From NCBI RefSeq assembly GCF_000550785.1, contig NZ_CP004350.1:288008-352007 (forward strand): a DNA stretch of 64,000 nt, read 5' to 3'. This document shows positions 25,555-35,253 of this stretch, piece after piece. The translations under genes were made by a program, and so were the position numbers. This stretch comes from Corynebacterium casei LMG S-19264 (GTDB taxonomy: Bacteria; Actinomycetota; Actinomycetes; Mycobacteriales; Mycobacteriaceae). The notes beneath the pieces are model-generated. The model was not told the DNA's origin, searched no databases, and was given only the letters and a program-made list of their open reading frames with translations. Every line of letters begins with the position of its first letter. The first letter of the stretch is position 1.

Positions 25555-26433
25555 TTAAGGGGTGGGTGTTCCTCCGGTAACACCCAGGGTTTCACCGGCA
25601 ACGTAGCTAGCTTCATCAGATGCTAGGAAGACGTAAGCGCCGGCTAACTCGACTGGATGGCCAGCTCTGCCGATTGGTGCGTGCTGGCCAAAACCTTCAA
25701 TCTTTTCCTGGGGCTGGCCATGACTTGGCTGCAGCGGAGTCCAAAATGGCCCCGGTGCTACGGAGTTTACGCGGATGCCTTGCTCGATGAGACTCGCTGC
25801 CAGCCCTTTAGATAGGTTGTTCATAGCGGCCTTCGTCATGGCGTAGTCCAACAAGGTGGCTGAAGGTTCATAAGCCTGGATCGAGGATGTGAAAATGATG
25901 GAAGAACCAGGCTGCAGGTGGGGGATAGCGGCCTTGGTGACGCGAAATGTCCCGTACAGATTGACCTGCATGGTGTGATCAAAATCTTCATCATCAATGT
26001 TGGTCAGGCCATCAGCCCATACTTGGCGTGAAGCATTATTGACCAAGATGTCTAGGCCGCCGAGAGCCTCGACGCTTTTTTCCACCAGCGTGCGGCAGTA
26101 TTCCGCGTCCTTGAAATCGCCTGGGTATGCAAATGCTGTTTGGCCGGTATCTTCAATGGCTTTGATGACACGGTCGGCATCAGGTTGTTCTTCTGGAAGA
26201 TAAGCAATGGCTACGTCGGCGCCTTCGCGTGCATAAGCAATGGCAACGGCTGCGCCGATACCGGAATCGCCGCCGGTGACCAAAGCCTTTCGGCCCCGTA
26301 ATCTGCCGCTACCTTGGTAATTATCAAGGCCAATGTCTGCTTGTGGTGACAGTTCAACGTCAAGGCCTGGTTCGGGTTGTGTTTGTTTTTCTGGGTCAAC
26401 AGTGGGGTATAGCGTACGTGGATCTTCTGGCAT
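25555..26433 (-). CDS. SDR-family oxidoreductase (YghA/YhxC-like)
   Basis: A 292-residue short-chain dehydrogenase with a proline-rich N-terminal extension (PTVDPEKQTQPEPG) typical of the general-stress YghA/YhdF branch. The cofactor motif TGGDSGIG, NNAS and catalytic Ser/Tyr/Lys (FTSSIQ, YAMTKAAM) are intact. The substrate is unknown. The ATG at 26433 is chosen over one at 26463 because family members begin MPEDPRTLYP. Confidence 0.85.
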   Translation of the reverse strand: MPEDPRTLYPTVDPEKQTQPEPGLDVELSPQADIGLDNYQGSGRLRGRKALVTGGDSGIGAAVAIAYAREGADVAIAYLPEEQPDADRVIKAIEDTGQTAFAYPGDFKDAEYCRTLVEKSVEALGGLDILVNNASRQVWADGLTNIDDEDFDHTMQVNLYGTFRVTKAAIPHLQPGSSIIFTSSIQAYEPSATLLDYAMTKAAMNNLSKGLAASLIEQGIRVNSVAPGPFWTPLQPSHGQPQEKIEGFGQHAPIGRAGHPVELAGAYVFLASDEASYVAGETLGVTGGTPTP

Positions 26434-26487
26434 TTTCGGTGCCTCTTTCCTCGAACGAATCATTGGACAGCACCCAGCATAGGGACA

Positions 26488-28879
26488 TTAGTGGGAATTT
26501 TCGATGTCGTCTTTTTCACCTAGTGGCCACACAACATTGGCGGCTAACGGGATCTGGTGGGATGCACTTTCTAGAATGTGCATGAAGTATCCGGCAGTAT
26601 TAGGGATAGCAATGACATCACCTGGCTTAACGCCGTGCGGGAAGCGAATACGACGGCGTAAAATGAGCTCGTCTTCGATGCAGTAGGCGCCCACTAAATA
26701 GGCTTCAAGTTCTTCGCCTTCAGTCTGATTCACGCTATCAGTGACATGCAGTGGGTCAATTAGAAAATCATCGGATGTCGTGCGGCATTGTGTACGGTTC
26801 ATTGCCACACCAACCAATGGCAGTCCGTCACTGCGAGTCTTAACAAAGGCCACTTCCGTCAGAATGAGGCCACACCCATCAAGCAAACTCCGGCCGGGCT
26901 CCAAGTGCAGGCGCAGCCCGCGATCGATGAGCATCTGCGCAACACCGTCAGCAAGTACGTCCTCAAGCCATGCTCCGCGAACTGGTGACTGGTGGAAAGG
27001 GTAGGTGTTGGACAGTGGGTCAGCTTTCCATGTGAAAGGATCGGCATAGCCATCTAATACGGCATTGCGCGCATCGTGGTAGCGAGCCCATTGTTCAGAG
27101 GAGTCGATATAGCTCATAGGCACGCCACCTCCGAGATCTATGAATTGGGGTAAATGACCCGAGCTACGGAGAGAATCGATGAGATTGCAACACTCACGAA
27201 GGGCAATGGAACGGTCTTTTGCTGCGTAGCCATGAAGGTGAACATGCAACCCGACAATGTCGATGCCAGGGATTGGCGTATTGAGATGTTCTGCCCACTG
27301 AGCTGCTCGTTGACCAAAACGCGTTAGCGGCATGGACAAGGGATCGGGAGCTACACGGGGAGCTACCCGCGCAACTCGGCCGGCGGCTAGGTCCGCGATC
27401 CGATCAAGTTCATCGCGTGAGTCTGCAGAGATAACAACGCCTTGGGAAATTGCTAGTTCAAGTAGGCGATCCGGTTTAATAGCTGCTGATAAAATGATTC
27501 GCTCGCCTAGTACTCCTCGGTCGAGCACTTGCGCCAGCTCACGCTCACTAGCCACGTCAACACCATGTCCTGCATCGCGTACGGTGTCAACGAAAGTTAA
27601 TGCCTTATTGGCCTTGCGGGCAAAAAAGATTCGGGTATCCACACCCATCTTCTTGCCTGCATTAACTAGCTCATCAATATTGTTTGGAAGCGAGCCCGCA
27701 TGTAATACGTTGACGGGACTGCCGAACTTCTCAAGTAAGCCCCGGCACGTGGAAGGATCTGACACGAGTTCTTCTGCCCATGACTCGATGCGAGCAGTCA
27801 GAGGTGGGATGCCGTGAGCATGGTGGGTGGCGGAACATGCACTGTTTATAACCCGCTGTGCCCAACGAGGGATAACGTCATGCAGGGTTCGTGACAAAGT
27901 ATCATTTCCTAGCACGACATCTTCAGTCATCCGACCTACCGCAGCTAAATGTTTTTGACCGATGACCGAGCCGTCACGAGATACATCTAAACCTCTTGTG
28001 CCAGGACGGATATGAGCGTGGCCTTGCTCAACCAAGCGGCCAATTATGGTTCCGGGAATAACACCAGGTGGTGATATTACAGCGTCAATAACTACCGTGA
28101 TGTCCAGCTCTTTGACGAGGTCTGTCAGCGGTTCGTTACCGCGGTCAAGGTGGGAGATATCCACCGTTCCCTGTTCGATGAGGGTCTGAAGGTGCATTGC
28201 ACTTTCGGGTGGCGGGCCAAAAGCGACGCGTTCCATTTCGCGGGCTAACTCCGCGAACCCGTTCAAACTATCGCGGCCTCCGTAAGAAGCGCGTTCCACA
28301 ATGCTGGGATACATATCGCGCCAAGCAACTCCTAAGCCCCAAGCATCATTTTCTATGCCGGCGCGCTGTTGCACCTGGTACGAGACATCATGAAGGACCG
28401 CTTGAAGCTCAGATAGATCTTTGACGCATGATATCTTCTGGGCTCCAGCGTCCAAGATGTCACTGAGATCAATCCCGCTAGTATCAGGCTTAGAAGACAT
28501 TAGTTGGCCTGTGCGGGTGATGGGAATAAAGACTGCCGGTTGGCATACGCGCGTGATGTCGATAAAGGTTAGCGCGGCTCCCCGTACAAGAACACGGTCG
28601 TGTGGCCCGATATCGTCCAGGTTGCTGGCCGGGTATGGAGAAGAAATAAGGCGTACGTTTTCAGGGACATCGTGGTGAGTTAACGCACCAGGCCCGTGCG
28701 CAGCATGACCTGTAGCTAACAGCACCTCATCGAAGTGCTCACCATGTACTGTCCATCGGCCGTTTGATTCTGGATCGGGTTCGAGATCTTCGACATGCAT
28801 TGCGTGTTCCGTGAAACTGCAACCACGAGGTAGATATCGTTTTAAAGCCGCCCACGAATCCGCCAAAAACTCTCGGCAC
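26488..28879 (-). pseudogene. 5'-truncated fusion gene: FAD/NAD(P)-binding domain + type III PLP-dependent decarboxylase (Y4yA-like)
   Basis: An open frame of ~796 codons running into the IS3 end at 28880. The N-terminal part (~1-370) is the distal portion of an FAD/NAD(P)-binding domain (EVLLATGHAAHGPG, VLVRGAALTFIDITR); its GxGxxG start is missing. The C-terminal part (~375-790) is an alanine-racemase-fold PLP decarboxylase with FFARKANKALTF (PLP lysine), GLHVHLHGYA, IDLGGGVPMSY and LHLEPGRSLLDGCG, like DAP/ornithine decarboxylases and closest in feel to the Y4yA group. The in-frame TTG at 28866 is not a natural start; the true 5' end was removed with the IS insertion. Its original product is unknown. 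Confidence 0.72.
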
Positions 28880-28943
28880 TGACCCCTGTTTGGTAGACAC
28901 CTAATATCCCATCAACGTGGGACTGAAAGGTAATCTCCTCACT

Positions 28944-29252
28944 ATGCCAAGCAAGACCTATACCGAAGAGTTCAAGCGTGATGCTGTCGCACTCTATGAG
29001 AATTCCTCGGGTGCTTCATTGACCACTATTGCCACTGATCTCGGGATCAACCGCGCTACCTTGCATAACTGGGTCAAAAGGTACGGGACGGCCGCGCGCA
29101 CCACGATCATTACCCCGGATTCTTCCTCGTCGGCCTCGGTCACCGACACCGAGCGGATCCGGCAGCTTGAACGCCAAGTTAAACGCTTGCAAGAAGAGCG
29201 CGATATTTTGCAAAAGGCTGCTAAATATTTCGCGGAAGAGACGAATTGGTGA
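28944..29252 (+). CDS. IS3-family transposase OrfA (HTH subunit)
   Basis: A 102-residue protein starting MPSKTYTEEFKRDAVALYEN with a helix-turn-helix (ATDLGINRATLHNWVKRYG) and a C-terminal leucine-rich coiled coil (IRQLERQVKRLQEERDILQK). It overlaps OrfB by 7 nt in the -1 frame, the IS3 arrangement that produces an OrfAB fusion by frameshifting. I do not see a textbook slippery heptamer. Confidence 0.9.
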   Translation: MPSKTYTEEFKRDAVALYENSSGASLTTIATDLGINRATLHNWVKRYGTAARTTIITPDSSSSASVTDTERIRQLERQVKRLQEERDILQKAAKYFAEETNW

Positions 29253-30145
29253 TCCGCTTCCGGTTCGTTGACGACGCGCGAAAAACCTACCCGGTTAAGC
29301 GGTTATGTGAAGTTCTGACGTTGAATCGTTCCTCGTATTACAAATGGAAATCTAGTGCAGCCAAGCGCAAGAAACGCTTGTTTAGCGATGCTATCCTCGG
29401 CGCGAAAGTCAAGGCCGTGTTCGCCGCAGAAAAGGGCTGCTACGGCGCCAAACGCGTCACGGCAGAACTCAACGACAATCCAAAAGATAGACCTGTCAAC
29501 CATAAACGGGTCGCACGGGTGATGAGGTCAATGAAATTGTTTGGGTTCACGAAAAAACGCAAAGTCACCACGACTGTTTCGGATAAGAAAAAACCAGTGT
29601 TTCCGGACCTAGTCGGACGGAAGTTCACTGCCGACAAGCCAAATCAGCTCTATGTCGGTGACATTACGTATTTGCCGATTGACGGTGGGGCAAATATGTA
29701 CCTGGCTACCGTGATTGACTGCTATTCACGCAGGCTAATCGGTTTCGCGATTGCGGATCACATGCGCACTAGCTTGGTTCAAGATGCCCTCACAGCTGCC
29801 AAAGGCCAGCGAGGCAGCCTTAAAGGGGCAATATTTCACTCGGATCACGGCAGTGTTTATACCTCGCAAGCATTCCAGCAGACATGCACGCTACTTGGGG
29901 TGAAACAGTCGATGGGAGCAATTGGAACCAGCGCAGATAACGCCTTAGCTGAATCGTTTAACGCCTCAATGAAGCGTGAAGTGCTGCAAGATTCTAAAAC
30001 ATTCACTAACCAGCTGGTGTGTCGGAGGGAGGTGTTCCGGTGGTGCACCAGGTACAACACGATGCGAAGGCACTCGTGGTGTAATCACCTCGCACCAAAC
30101 GTGTTTGAGCGGCACAATGAAGCTACACTCAAACGTGCTTCTTGA
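29246..30145 (+). CDS. IS3-family transposase OrfB (DDE catalytic subunit)
   Basis: A 299-residue integrase-core protein. An HTH_21-like segment (GCYGAKRVTAELND) precedes the catalytic triad: YVGDITYLP (first Asp), FHSDHGSVYTS (second Asp) and DNALAESFNASMKRE (Glu). The formal start is a TTG at 29246, but in vivo it is probably made as an OrfAB frameshift product. No disruption is seen, so the element looks active. Confidence 0.9.
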   Translation: MVIRFRFVDDARKTYPVKRLCEVLTLNRSSYYKWKSSAAKRKKRLFSDAILGAKVKAVFAAEKGCYGAKRVTAELNDNPKDRPVNHKRVARVMRSMKLFGFTKKRKVTTTVSDKKKPVFPDLVGRKFTADKPNQLYVGDITYLPIDGGANMYLATVIDCYSRRLIGFAIADHMRTSLVQDALTAAKGQRGSLKGAIFHSDHGSVYTSQAFQQTCTLLGVKQSMGAIGTSADNALAESFNASMKREVLQDSKTFTNQLVCRREVFRWCTRYNTMRRHSWCNHLAPNVFERHNEATLKRAS

Positions 30146-30176
30146 TTAAATCCCTGTGTCTACTTTCCGGGGGTCA

Positions 30177-31088
30177 GGCCCCTGCTACTTGAAGGGCGTA
30201 TCCACTCGCAGGATGAACGATCTTGTCGCCAGTTTGGGAATCAATAACCTGTCGAAGTCCCAGGTCTCTGAGATGGCGAAAGATCTTGATTTAATGGTCG
30301 AAGATTTTCGCACCAGGCCACTAGATACCGGTCCATACTTGTATGTCTCATGTGATGCGTTGACGATAAAAGTCCGTGAAGGCGGACGCGTTGTTAAAAC
30401 CTCTGTTCTGTTGGCCACCGGAGTTAATGCCGAGGGTGACCTGGAACTATTGGGTATGCAGGTTGCTACATCTGAGTCTGTGGCGTCGTGGACTGGGTTC
30501 TTTAGGGATCTTAAAGCCCGCGGCTTGGATGAGGTCTATCTCGTTACCAGTGACGCGCATCTAGGTATCCAGCATGCGATTAGTGATGTCTTACCGAACG
30601 CGTCATGGCAGCGGTGCCGAACCCATTTCGCTAAGAACCTATCTGCGATGGTGCCAAAGACACAGTGGCCGACGCTATCGGCGATGTTTCATACGATATT
30701 CCAACAGCCAGATGCACAATCAGTCTGGACGCAAGCCCGCGAGGTCGTGGCGTTTTGTGAGGATAAGTTCCCACACGTCGCCAGTTACCTAGAAGAAGCT
30801 TTAGATGAGCTCTTGGCGTTTACCCACGCGCCGAAATCAGTGTGGAAGAAAGTCTGGTCGAATAACCCCACCGAGCGGTTGACCCGGGAGATCCGACGGC
30901 GCACAGATGTTGTTGGAATCTTCCCGAATCGTGATGCAGTAGTCAGACTCGTGGGTGCTGTGTTGGCAGAACAACATGATGATTGGATTCAGCAAAACCG
31001 CTACATGTCACTGACCAGTCTGGAGCAAACCAAGGCGATGATCACCGCCAACATCATCGACGCCGACACCACCAAGGAGGTCGCATGA
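30177..31088 (+). pseudogene. IS256-family transposase gene, 5' end deleted by the IS3 element
   Basis: About 303 codons of a Mutator/IS256-type transposase. It begins abruptly at the IS3 boundary with YLKGVSTRRMNDLVASLG, a motif that normally sits ~100 residues into the protein, so the N-terminal third is gone. The catalytic residues are kept: YVSCDALTIKV, YLVTSDAHLGIQHA and SNNPTERLTREIRRR. The right end of the element is probably near 31182, where the abiEi remnant begins. Open frame runs back into the IS3 end, but no native start exists. Confidence 0.85.
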
Positions 31089-31128
31089 ACCAGTCACAGC
31101 ACCAAGCACGTGCCGGTCCCTGACACCA

Positions 31129-31320
31129 TCACACTGCTTGTTTCAACGAAAGGCAGAAACACCACTCGGGTGGACTTGACCTAATACGCACAAAGGCTCC
31201 TCTGTCCACGAGCCGGCTCATTTGAAATGCCGCGACGCCCAGCGACCTGGCCTGAGCAGACGTAACAAGACCCCATTGCTGAGACGCAAGATCTGCAGCT
31301 ATTTCTAAAGCTTCATTCAT
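31129..31320 (-). pseudogene. truncated AbiEi-type antitoxin gene
   Basis: The N-terminal ~45 residues (MNEALEIAADLASQQWGLVT, SAQARSLGVAAFQMSRLVDR, GAFVRIR) match the winged-helix AbiEi antitoxin domain of type IV toxin-antitoxin systems. At about 31182 the sequence switches to the end of the IS256-type element and the frame ends after SLKQAV. The rest of the antitoxin and any AbiEii nucleotidyltransferase toxin are absent. Confidence 0.65.
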
Positions 31321-31330
31321 TTTTGTGCTC

Positions 31331-31356
31331 CAATAATAGCGCATATGCAATTATTG
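31331..31356. promoter_or_regulatory. inverted repeat upstream of the abiEi remnant, possible autoregulatory operator
   Basis: CAATAAT (31331-31337) and ATTATTG (31350-31356) flank 12 bp that include GCATATGC. The repeat overlaps the likely -10 (TATTAT) of the antitoxin gene. AbiEi antitoxins repress their own promoters through inverted repeats. Confidence 0.4.
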
Positions 31357-31658
31357 AAGCATGCGCTTGAGATATGTCTCTAGCCTGAAGCTAGCTTTGG
31401 ATGAAAACTGGGAAACGGCGCCGCATCCCTACAGCTGCGGCGCCGCCCTATTCCCTATCACTCACAACGGATTGGAGAAACCGTTAGTCCGCCCCCTAAG
31501 CGGACTACGTGAGCACTGCCCACAGTAGCACCGTCGAAATTGCCAAGTCCAACCTATTGCACCCTTCACAGGCACCTATTATTCAATTGCAAACATTCCA
31601 AAGCTTTTCCACAGATTTAGCCAAGCCACCAACGGCGCGCATACTAAGGTGGACAGGG

Positions 31659-31937
31659 ATGATTACCTTTAATGAAGCAGCAGAAAAAGTCTTTCAGCAC
31701 CGCGGACCTCTCGCAGGTGCGGCGGAAACCGAGACTCACTGGCTCTTTAGCGCGAGCCGCCCGGACAACTCCATCGGGCCGACTTTGGTCAACCGCGAGA
31801 CCGGTGAGATTGAGCAGTATGACACCAACCCAAAGAATTGGCGCCCGGTACTGCAACAGTTCCGGGCGCAGGGGCCAACTCAGGTGCCAATCCCTGACGA
31901 GTTTTATGAGGCCCCGGAGCAGATCAAGGCTCCCTAA
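31659..31937 (+). CDS. conserved hypothetical protein, YrhB-like fold possible
   Basis: A 92-residue cytoplasmic protein starting MITFNEAAEKVFQHRG, containing THWLFSASRPDNSIGPTLVN and RETGEIEQYDT. The pattern (helix, then a WLFS strand, then VNRETGEI) recalls YrhB/Imm35-like small proteins, but I cannot assign a function. A longer frame from 31509 exists; the ATG at 31659 fits the folded region better. Its stop lies 3 nt from the convergent stop of the next gene. Confidence 0.6.
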   Translation: MITFNEAAEKVFQHRGPLAGAAETETHWLFSASRPDNSIGPTLVNRETGEIEQYDTNPKNWRPVLQQFRAQGPTQVPIPDEFYEAPEQIKAP

Positions 31938-31940
31938 GAA

Positions 31941-33455
31941 TTAGGGTGCAGGCACTGGTTCTACTTCGCGGGCCTGCCCGTCGCTTGGATCAGCTGGTTC
32001 TTCAAATACCTGCTGTGGCTTGCGGGTGATCACCGCAACTACAAAGCCAATGATAACGATGGCAGCCAACACAATCGCGGACGTCCACAACATGGTGGCG
32101 CTGCCTTCATTGCCGGCAGAAATCAGACCAGTGGTCGCCCAGTTCAACGGCGTCAGGTCCGCGAGCACTTGCCAGATGGTGCCCACCTCACCGGTGGTGG
32201 CCGTCTTCCAGACGTAGCCCACCAGGCCCACCTGCACAATGCCGGCCACAGCCGTTGCAATCAGTCCCGGTGTGGCCCCCATGCGCGCGAACACCGCGCG
32301 GGTCATCACGGTTGAAGCCAGTGATGCCAAAGTCATCATGACGGCGCCAACGACTAGGCCCAGCGGCGAGATAGATCCACCAAGCAACCACAGCAACATC
32401 GTGCCAGCCGCGACCAGACCAATCGTGCCCACGGTCAACGTAATAACCGGGCGGCCCAGACGATTAATCCAGGCCCAGCCCAATGCCGCACCGCCGAGCA
32501 TCACCAATGCTGCAAGCAGCATGGCAACCACAGGGCTCAACGCGCCGGAGGTCTCCCCTTCTGCCGCGGCAAGTTCTGGGTCAACTTCCTCAGCACCTTC
32601 GCCCGCTGCTGGCGCCTGCACCGCTGGTAAGGCACGCTGCACTGCATCCGCCTTGGTCTTGTTCAGGTCGGCCATGGTCTTGACGCGATCAGCGCCATCG
32701 GCAAGCTCTTGCGAACCGCCAGTCAGATCCCCGGTACCCGATTGCAGCTCCTGCAGCCCAGCCAGCAACTGCTTGCTTCCCTCAGTCGCTGAGTAAACAC
32801 CATCGTGATACGCATATCCCGGCACTTCCAGCTGATTAGCCAGCTCACGGGAACCATCTTGCAGCTCCGTGAGTGGTCCGGTGATTTCTTCACCGACATC
32901 AAAGTTTTCTAGTTGCTTCTTCAAATCCCCGATTGCAGAACGAATCTCTTTCGCGTCATCTGTATCGACGCCCTCCAGATCCTTTTCCGCCGCATCCACT
33001 GCCTCTAGCAGCTGGCCCTGAACCGCGCCTAGGCCAACCACCTGGTTGACCGCAGTATCTACGGCATTGGCCAACTCTGTCGCGCCATCGCCCAGTTGCC
33101 CCGTACCAGCCTGCAACTGCGTCATTCCGTTGGTCAGTTCCTGCGCGCCATCAACAAGCTGATCCACACCAGGTCCCAATTGGTCGGCGCCTTCGCGGAG
33201 CTCAGAGGTGCCATCTGCAAGCTGTTCTGCTCCCGTGACCAAGAAACCAGCCTGCGACTGCGCCTCACCCGCCGCGCGACGAGCATTCACAATGTCTTCC
33301 GCCGTGACCTGATCAGCCGGAGCCCCCGTAGCATCCTCCCCGCTCGACCACGCCTGGGACGGCTCCCAAGAAGTAGAAAACGCGAAAACCGCGCCCACAA
33401 TAATGGGCACGGTCAAAAGCAACGACCATAGAGCGCGGGTGGTACGAGAAGTCAT
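31941..33455 (-). CDS. YhgE/Pip-like membrane protein with heptad repeat
   Basis: A 504-residue protein with one N-terminal TM (SLLLTVPIIVGAVFAFSTSW), a ~200-residue extracytoplasmic region of repeated L-x-x-G-x-x-x-L heptads (QLADGTSELREGADQLGPGV) and five or six C-terminal TMs. This is the ABC-2-like architecture of YhgE/Pip proteins, associated with phage receptors and type VII-linked envelope functions; the role here is unknown. A start at 33494 adds 13 residues before the usual MTSRTTRALW. Confidence 0.82.
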   Translation of the reverse strand: MTSRTTRALWSLLLTVPIIVGAVFAFSTSWEPSQAWSSGEDATGAPADQVTAEDIVNARRAAGEAQSQAGFLVTGAEQLADGTSELREGADQLGPGVDQLVDGAQELTNGMTQLQAGTGQLGDGATELANAVDTAVNQVVGLGAVQGQLLEAVDAAEKDLEGVDTDDAKEIRSAIGDLKKQLENFDVGEEITGPLTELQDGSRELANQLEVPGYAYHDGVYSATEGSKQLLAGLQELQSGTGDLTGGSQELADGADRVKTMADLNKTKADAVQRALPAVQAPAAGEGAEEVDPELAAAEGETSGALSPVVAMLLAALVMLGGAALGWAWINRLGRPVITLTVGTIGLVAAGTMLLWLLGGSISPLGLVVGAVMMTLASLASTVMTRAVFARMGATPGLIATAVAGIVQVGLVGYVWKTATTGEVGTIWQVLADLTPLNWATTGLISAGNEGSATMLWTSAIVLAAIVIIGFVVAVITRKPQQVFEEPADPSDGQAREVEPVPAP

Positions 33456-33512
33456 AGAAGAAAACTTATCTACCACCAGCGCCTTAATGGGCAAGGCGCA
33501 CCGAGGGTGCGA

Positions 33513-35048
33513 TTACTTCTTGGTTGCGTAAACTTCGCGAACGCGAGCGCCGAGCTCTTCGTCAACATTGGTCCAGTACTCATAGACCTGCTGCTCAACC
33601 TGCTCGGAGATGCCAGCCATTGCGTTGGTGATGTTGTCTACCAGACGCTCCTTCTCACCGTCATCATATACCTCGCGGTACAGGATGCCAGCCTGCATGA
33701 AGTCATCATCATCCTGGTGCTTCACGTAAGGAGCACGAACCAAGTCGGTGCCGTGTGGATCTGGGTTGACGTACAGGTCAGAAGCCTGGCCGTTAGGCTG
33801 AGCCGAGGTCTCACCGTCATCCAGGTAGCCAGCGCCCTTGCCATAGCGGTTAGGGCTGTACACAGGGTCATTCTCGTTGTTGAACAGGAAGGCCATGGAA
33901 CCCTCGTGCTCGTAGGTGTTGACCTTGTCAGCGTTCAGTGGCTGGTTTACAGGCAGCTGCTTGTAGTTCGCACCAATGCGGTAACGCTGCTGGTCAGCGT
34001 ATGCGAAGGTGCGAGCCTGAAGCATGCGGTCTGGGGAAAGGCCAACGCCAGGAACCAGGTTAGAAGGATCCAGAGCAACCTGCTCAATCTGAGCGAAGAA
34101 GTTGCGTGGGTTGCGGTTCAGAACGAAGTAGCCCACATCAACCAGTGGGTAATCCTTCTGGGACCAAGTCTTGGTCAGATCGAATGGGTTCCAGCGGTAG
34201 TTCTCTGCATCCTCGAAAGGCATGATCTGGACCTTAACGTCCCAGATTGGGTAGTCACCCTGCTCAATCGCGTTGTGCAGATCCTCACGGTGGTAGTCAG
34301 CATTCTTACCAGCCATCTCCGCTGCCTCAGCATCGGTGAAGGTCTCCCAGCCCTGACGGGTCTTGAAGTGGTACTTGATCCAGACTGGCTTGCCCTCTTC
34401 GTTGATCCACTGGAAGGTGTGGGAGCCGAAGCCGTCCTGGTGACGGGAGGTCTTAGGGGTACCGCGGTCACCCATCAAGTAGGTGACCTGGTGAGCGGAC
34501 TCAGGAGTACGGGTCCAGAAATCCCACTGCATATCAGCGCTACGCAGACCGTTATTGCCAAGACGCTTCTGGGAGTGGATGAAATCTGGGAACTTCATGC
34601 CGTCGCGCAAGAAGAAGGTTGGGGTGTTGTTACCCACGATGTCGTAGTTGCCGTCTTCGGTGTAGAAGCGGAGTGCGAAACCGTGAACGTCACGCCAGGT
34701 ATCAGGGGAGCCCTGCTCACCAGCAACGGTGGAGAAACGGACCATCATTGGGGTGACGGTGTCCTTCTGGAACAGCTTTGCCTTGGTGAACTCAGAAACA
34801 TCTTCGGTGATGTGCAGTTCGCCGAATGCGCCGTGGCCCTTTGCGTGAGGGGTACGCTCTGGGACGCGCTCACGGTTGAAGTGAGCCAGCTTTTCAATCA
34901 GGTGGATGTCATTGAGGACGTTTGGGCCCTGTGGACCAGCGGTGATCGAGGTGTTCTCGGATGGGACAGGCTGACCAGATGGGCTAGTTGAATTGCCCTG
35001 GCCAGCGACACGCTCGCCCTTGTTCAGTACTTCATCAGCAGCAGACAT
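33513..35048 (-). CDS. katA: catalase (monofunctional, haem)
   Basis: A 511-residue clade 3-size catalase degrading hydrogen peroxide. It shows FNRERVPERTPHAKGHGAFG with the distal His (~residue 71), FFLRDGMKFPDFIHSQKR, and the haem-ligand region RMLQARTFAYADQQRYRIG with the proximal Tyr. Start 35048 has TAGGAG 6 nt upstream. Codon use is strongly biased, implying high expression. It is divergent from the sigma factor gene sigC, as in C. glutamicum. Confidence 0.96.
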   Translation of the reverse strand: MSAADEVLNKGERVAGQGNSTSPSGQPVPSENTSITAGPQGPNVLNDIHLIEKLAHFNRERVPERTPHAKGHGAFGELHITEDVSEFTKAKLFQKDTVTPMMVRFSTVAGEQGSPDTWRDVHGFALRFYTEDGNYDIVGNNTPTFFLRDGMKFPDFIHSQKRLGNNGLRSADMQWDFWTRTPESAHQVTYLMGDRGTPKTSRHQDGFGSHTFQWINEEGKPVWIKYHFKTRQGWETFTDAEAAEMAGKNADYHREDLHNAIEQGDYPIWDVKVQIMPFEDAENYRWNPFDLTKTWSQKDYPLVDVGYFVLNRNPRNFFAQIEQVALDPSNLVPGVGLSPDRMLQARTFAYADQQRYRIGANYKQLPVNQPLNADKVNTYEHEGSMAFLFNNENDPVYSPNRYGKGAGYLDDGETSAQPNGQASDLYVNPDPHGTDLVRAPYVKHQDDDDFMQAGILYREVYDDGEKERLVDNITNAMAGISEQVEQQVYEYWTNVDEELGARVREVYATKK

Positions 35049-35253
35049 TTGTGCTCCTAAGTCGTCGGGTTGATTGTCATGGGGTGCTTCCTATTCTAAC
35101 CCCGTTTATAAACTTCGGCAAACAATAATCGAAGATTTATACGTTTTACCCAATATTCTCCGGGGCAATTGAAAAGATCTCCATATCGCCCCAGTTGAGC
35201 GCGTTTTCAACGCGGATTCATCTCCAACTTTTGACAGGATTACCACCATACGG

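Larger units (their letters stand above)
28880..30176 (+). mobile_element. intact IS3-family insertion sequence
   Basis: A 1,297-bp element bounded by inverted repeats TGACCCCTGTTTGGTAGACA (left) and TGACCCCCGGAAAGTAGACA (right, reverse complement), with the terminal TG...CA of IS3 elements. Two overlapping ORFs are present. The flanking bases (...GGCAC / GGCCC...) show no 3-5 bp target duplication, and the genes on both sides are truncated at the boundary, so an adjacent deletion has occurred. Confidence 0.9.

Noticed and set aside
29200..29252. Classical A6G-type slippery heptamer for the IS3 frameshift
   Set aside because: The only candidate (CAAAAGG) is not in the X XXY YYZ phase of OrfA; frameshifting is assumed from the overlap, not from a motif.
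33507..34991. 494-codon open frame opposite the catalase gene
   Set aside because: It is an antisense shadow: katA on the minus strand has all catalase motifs and strong codon bias, and this frame has none of its own.
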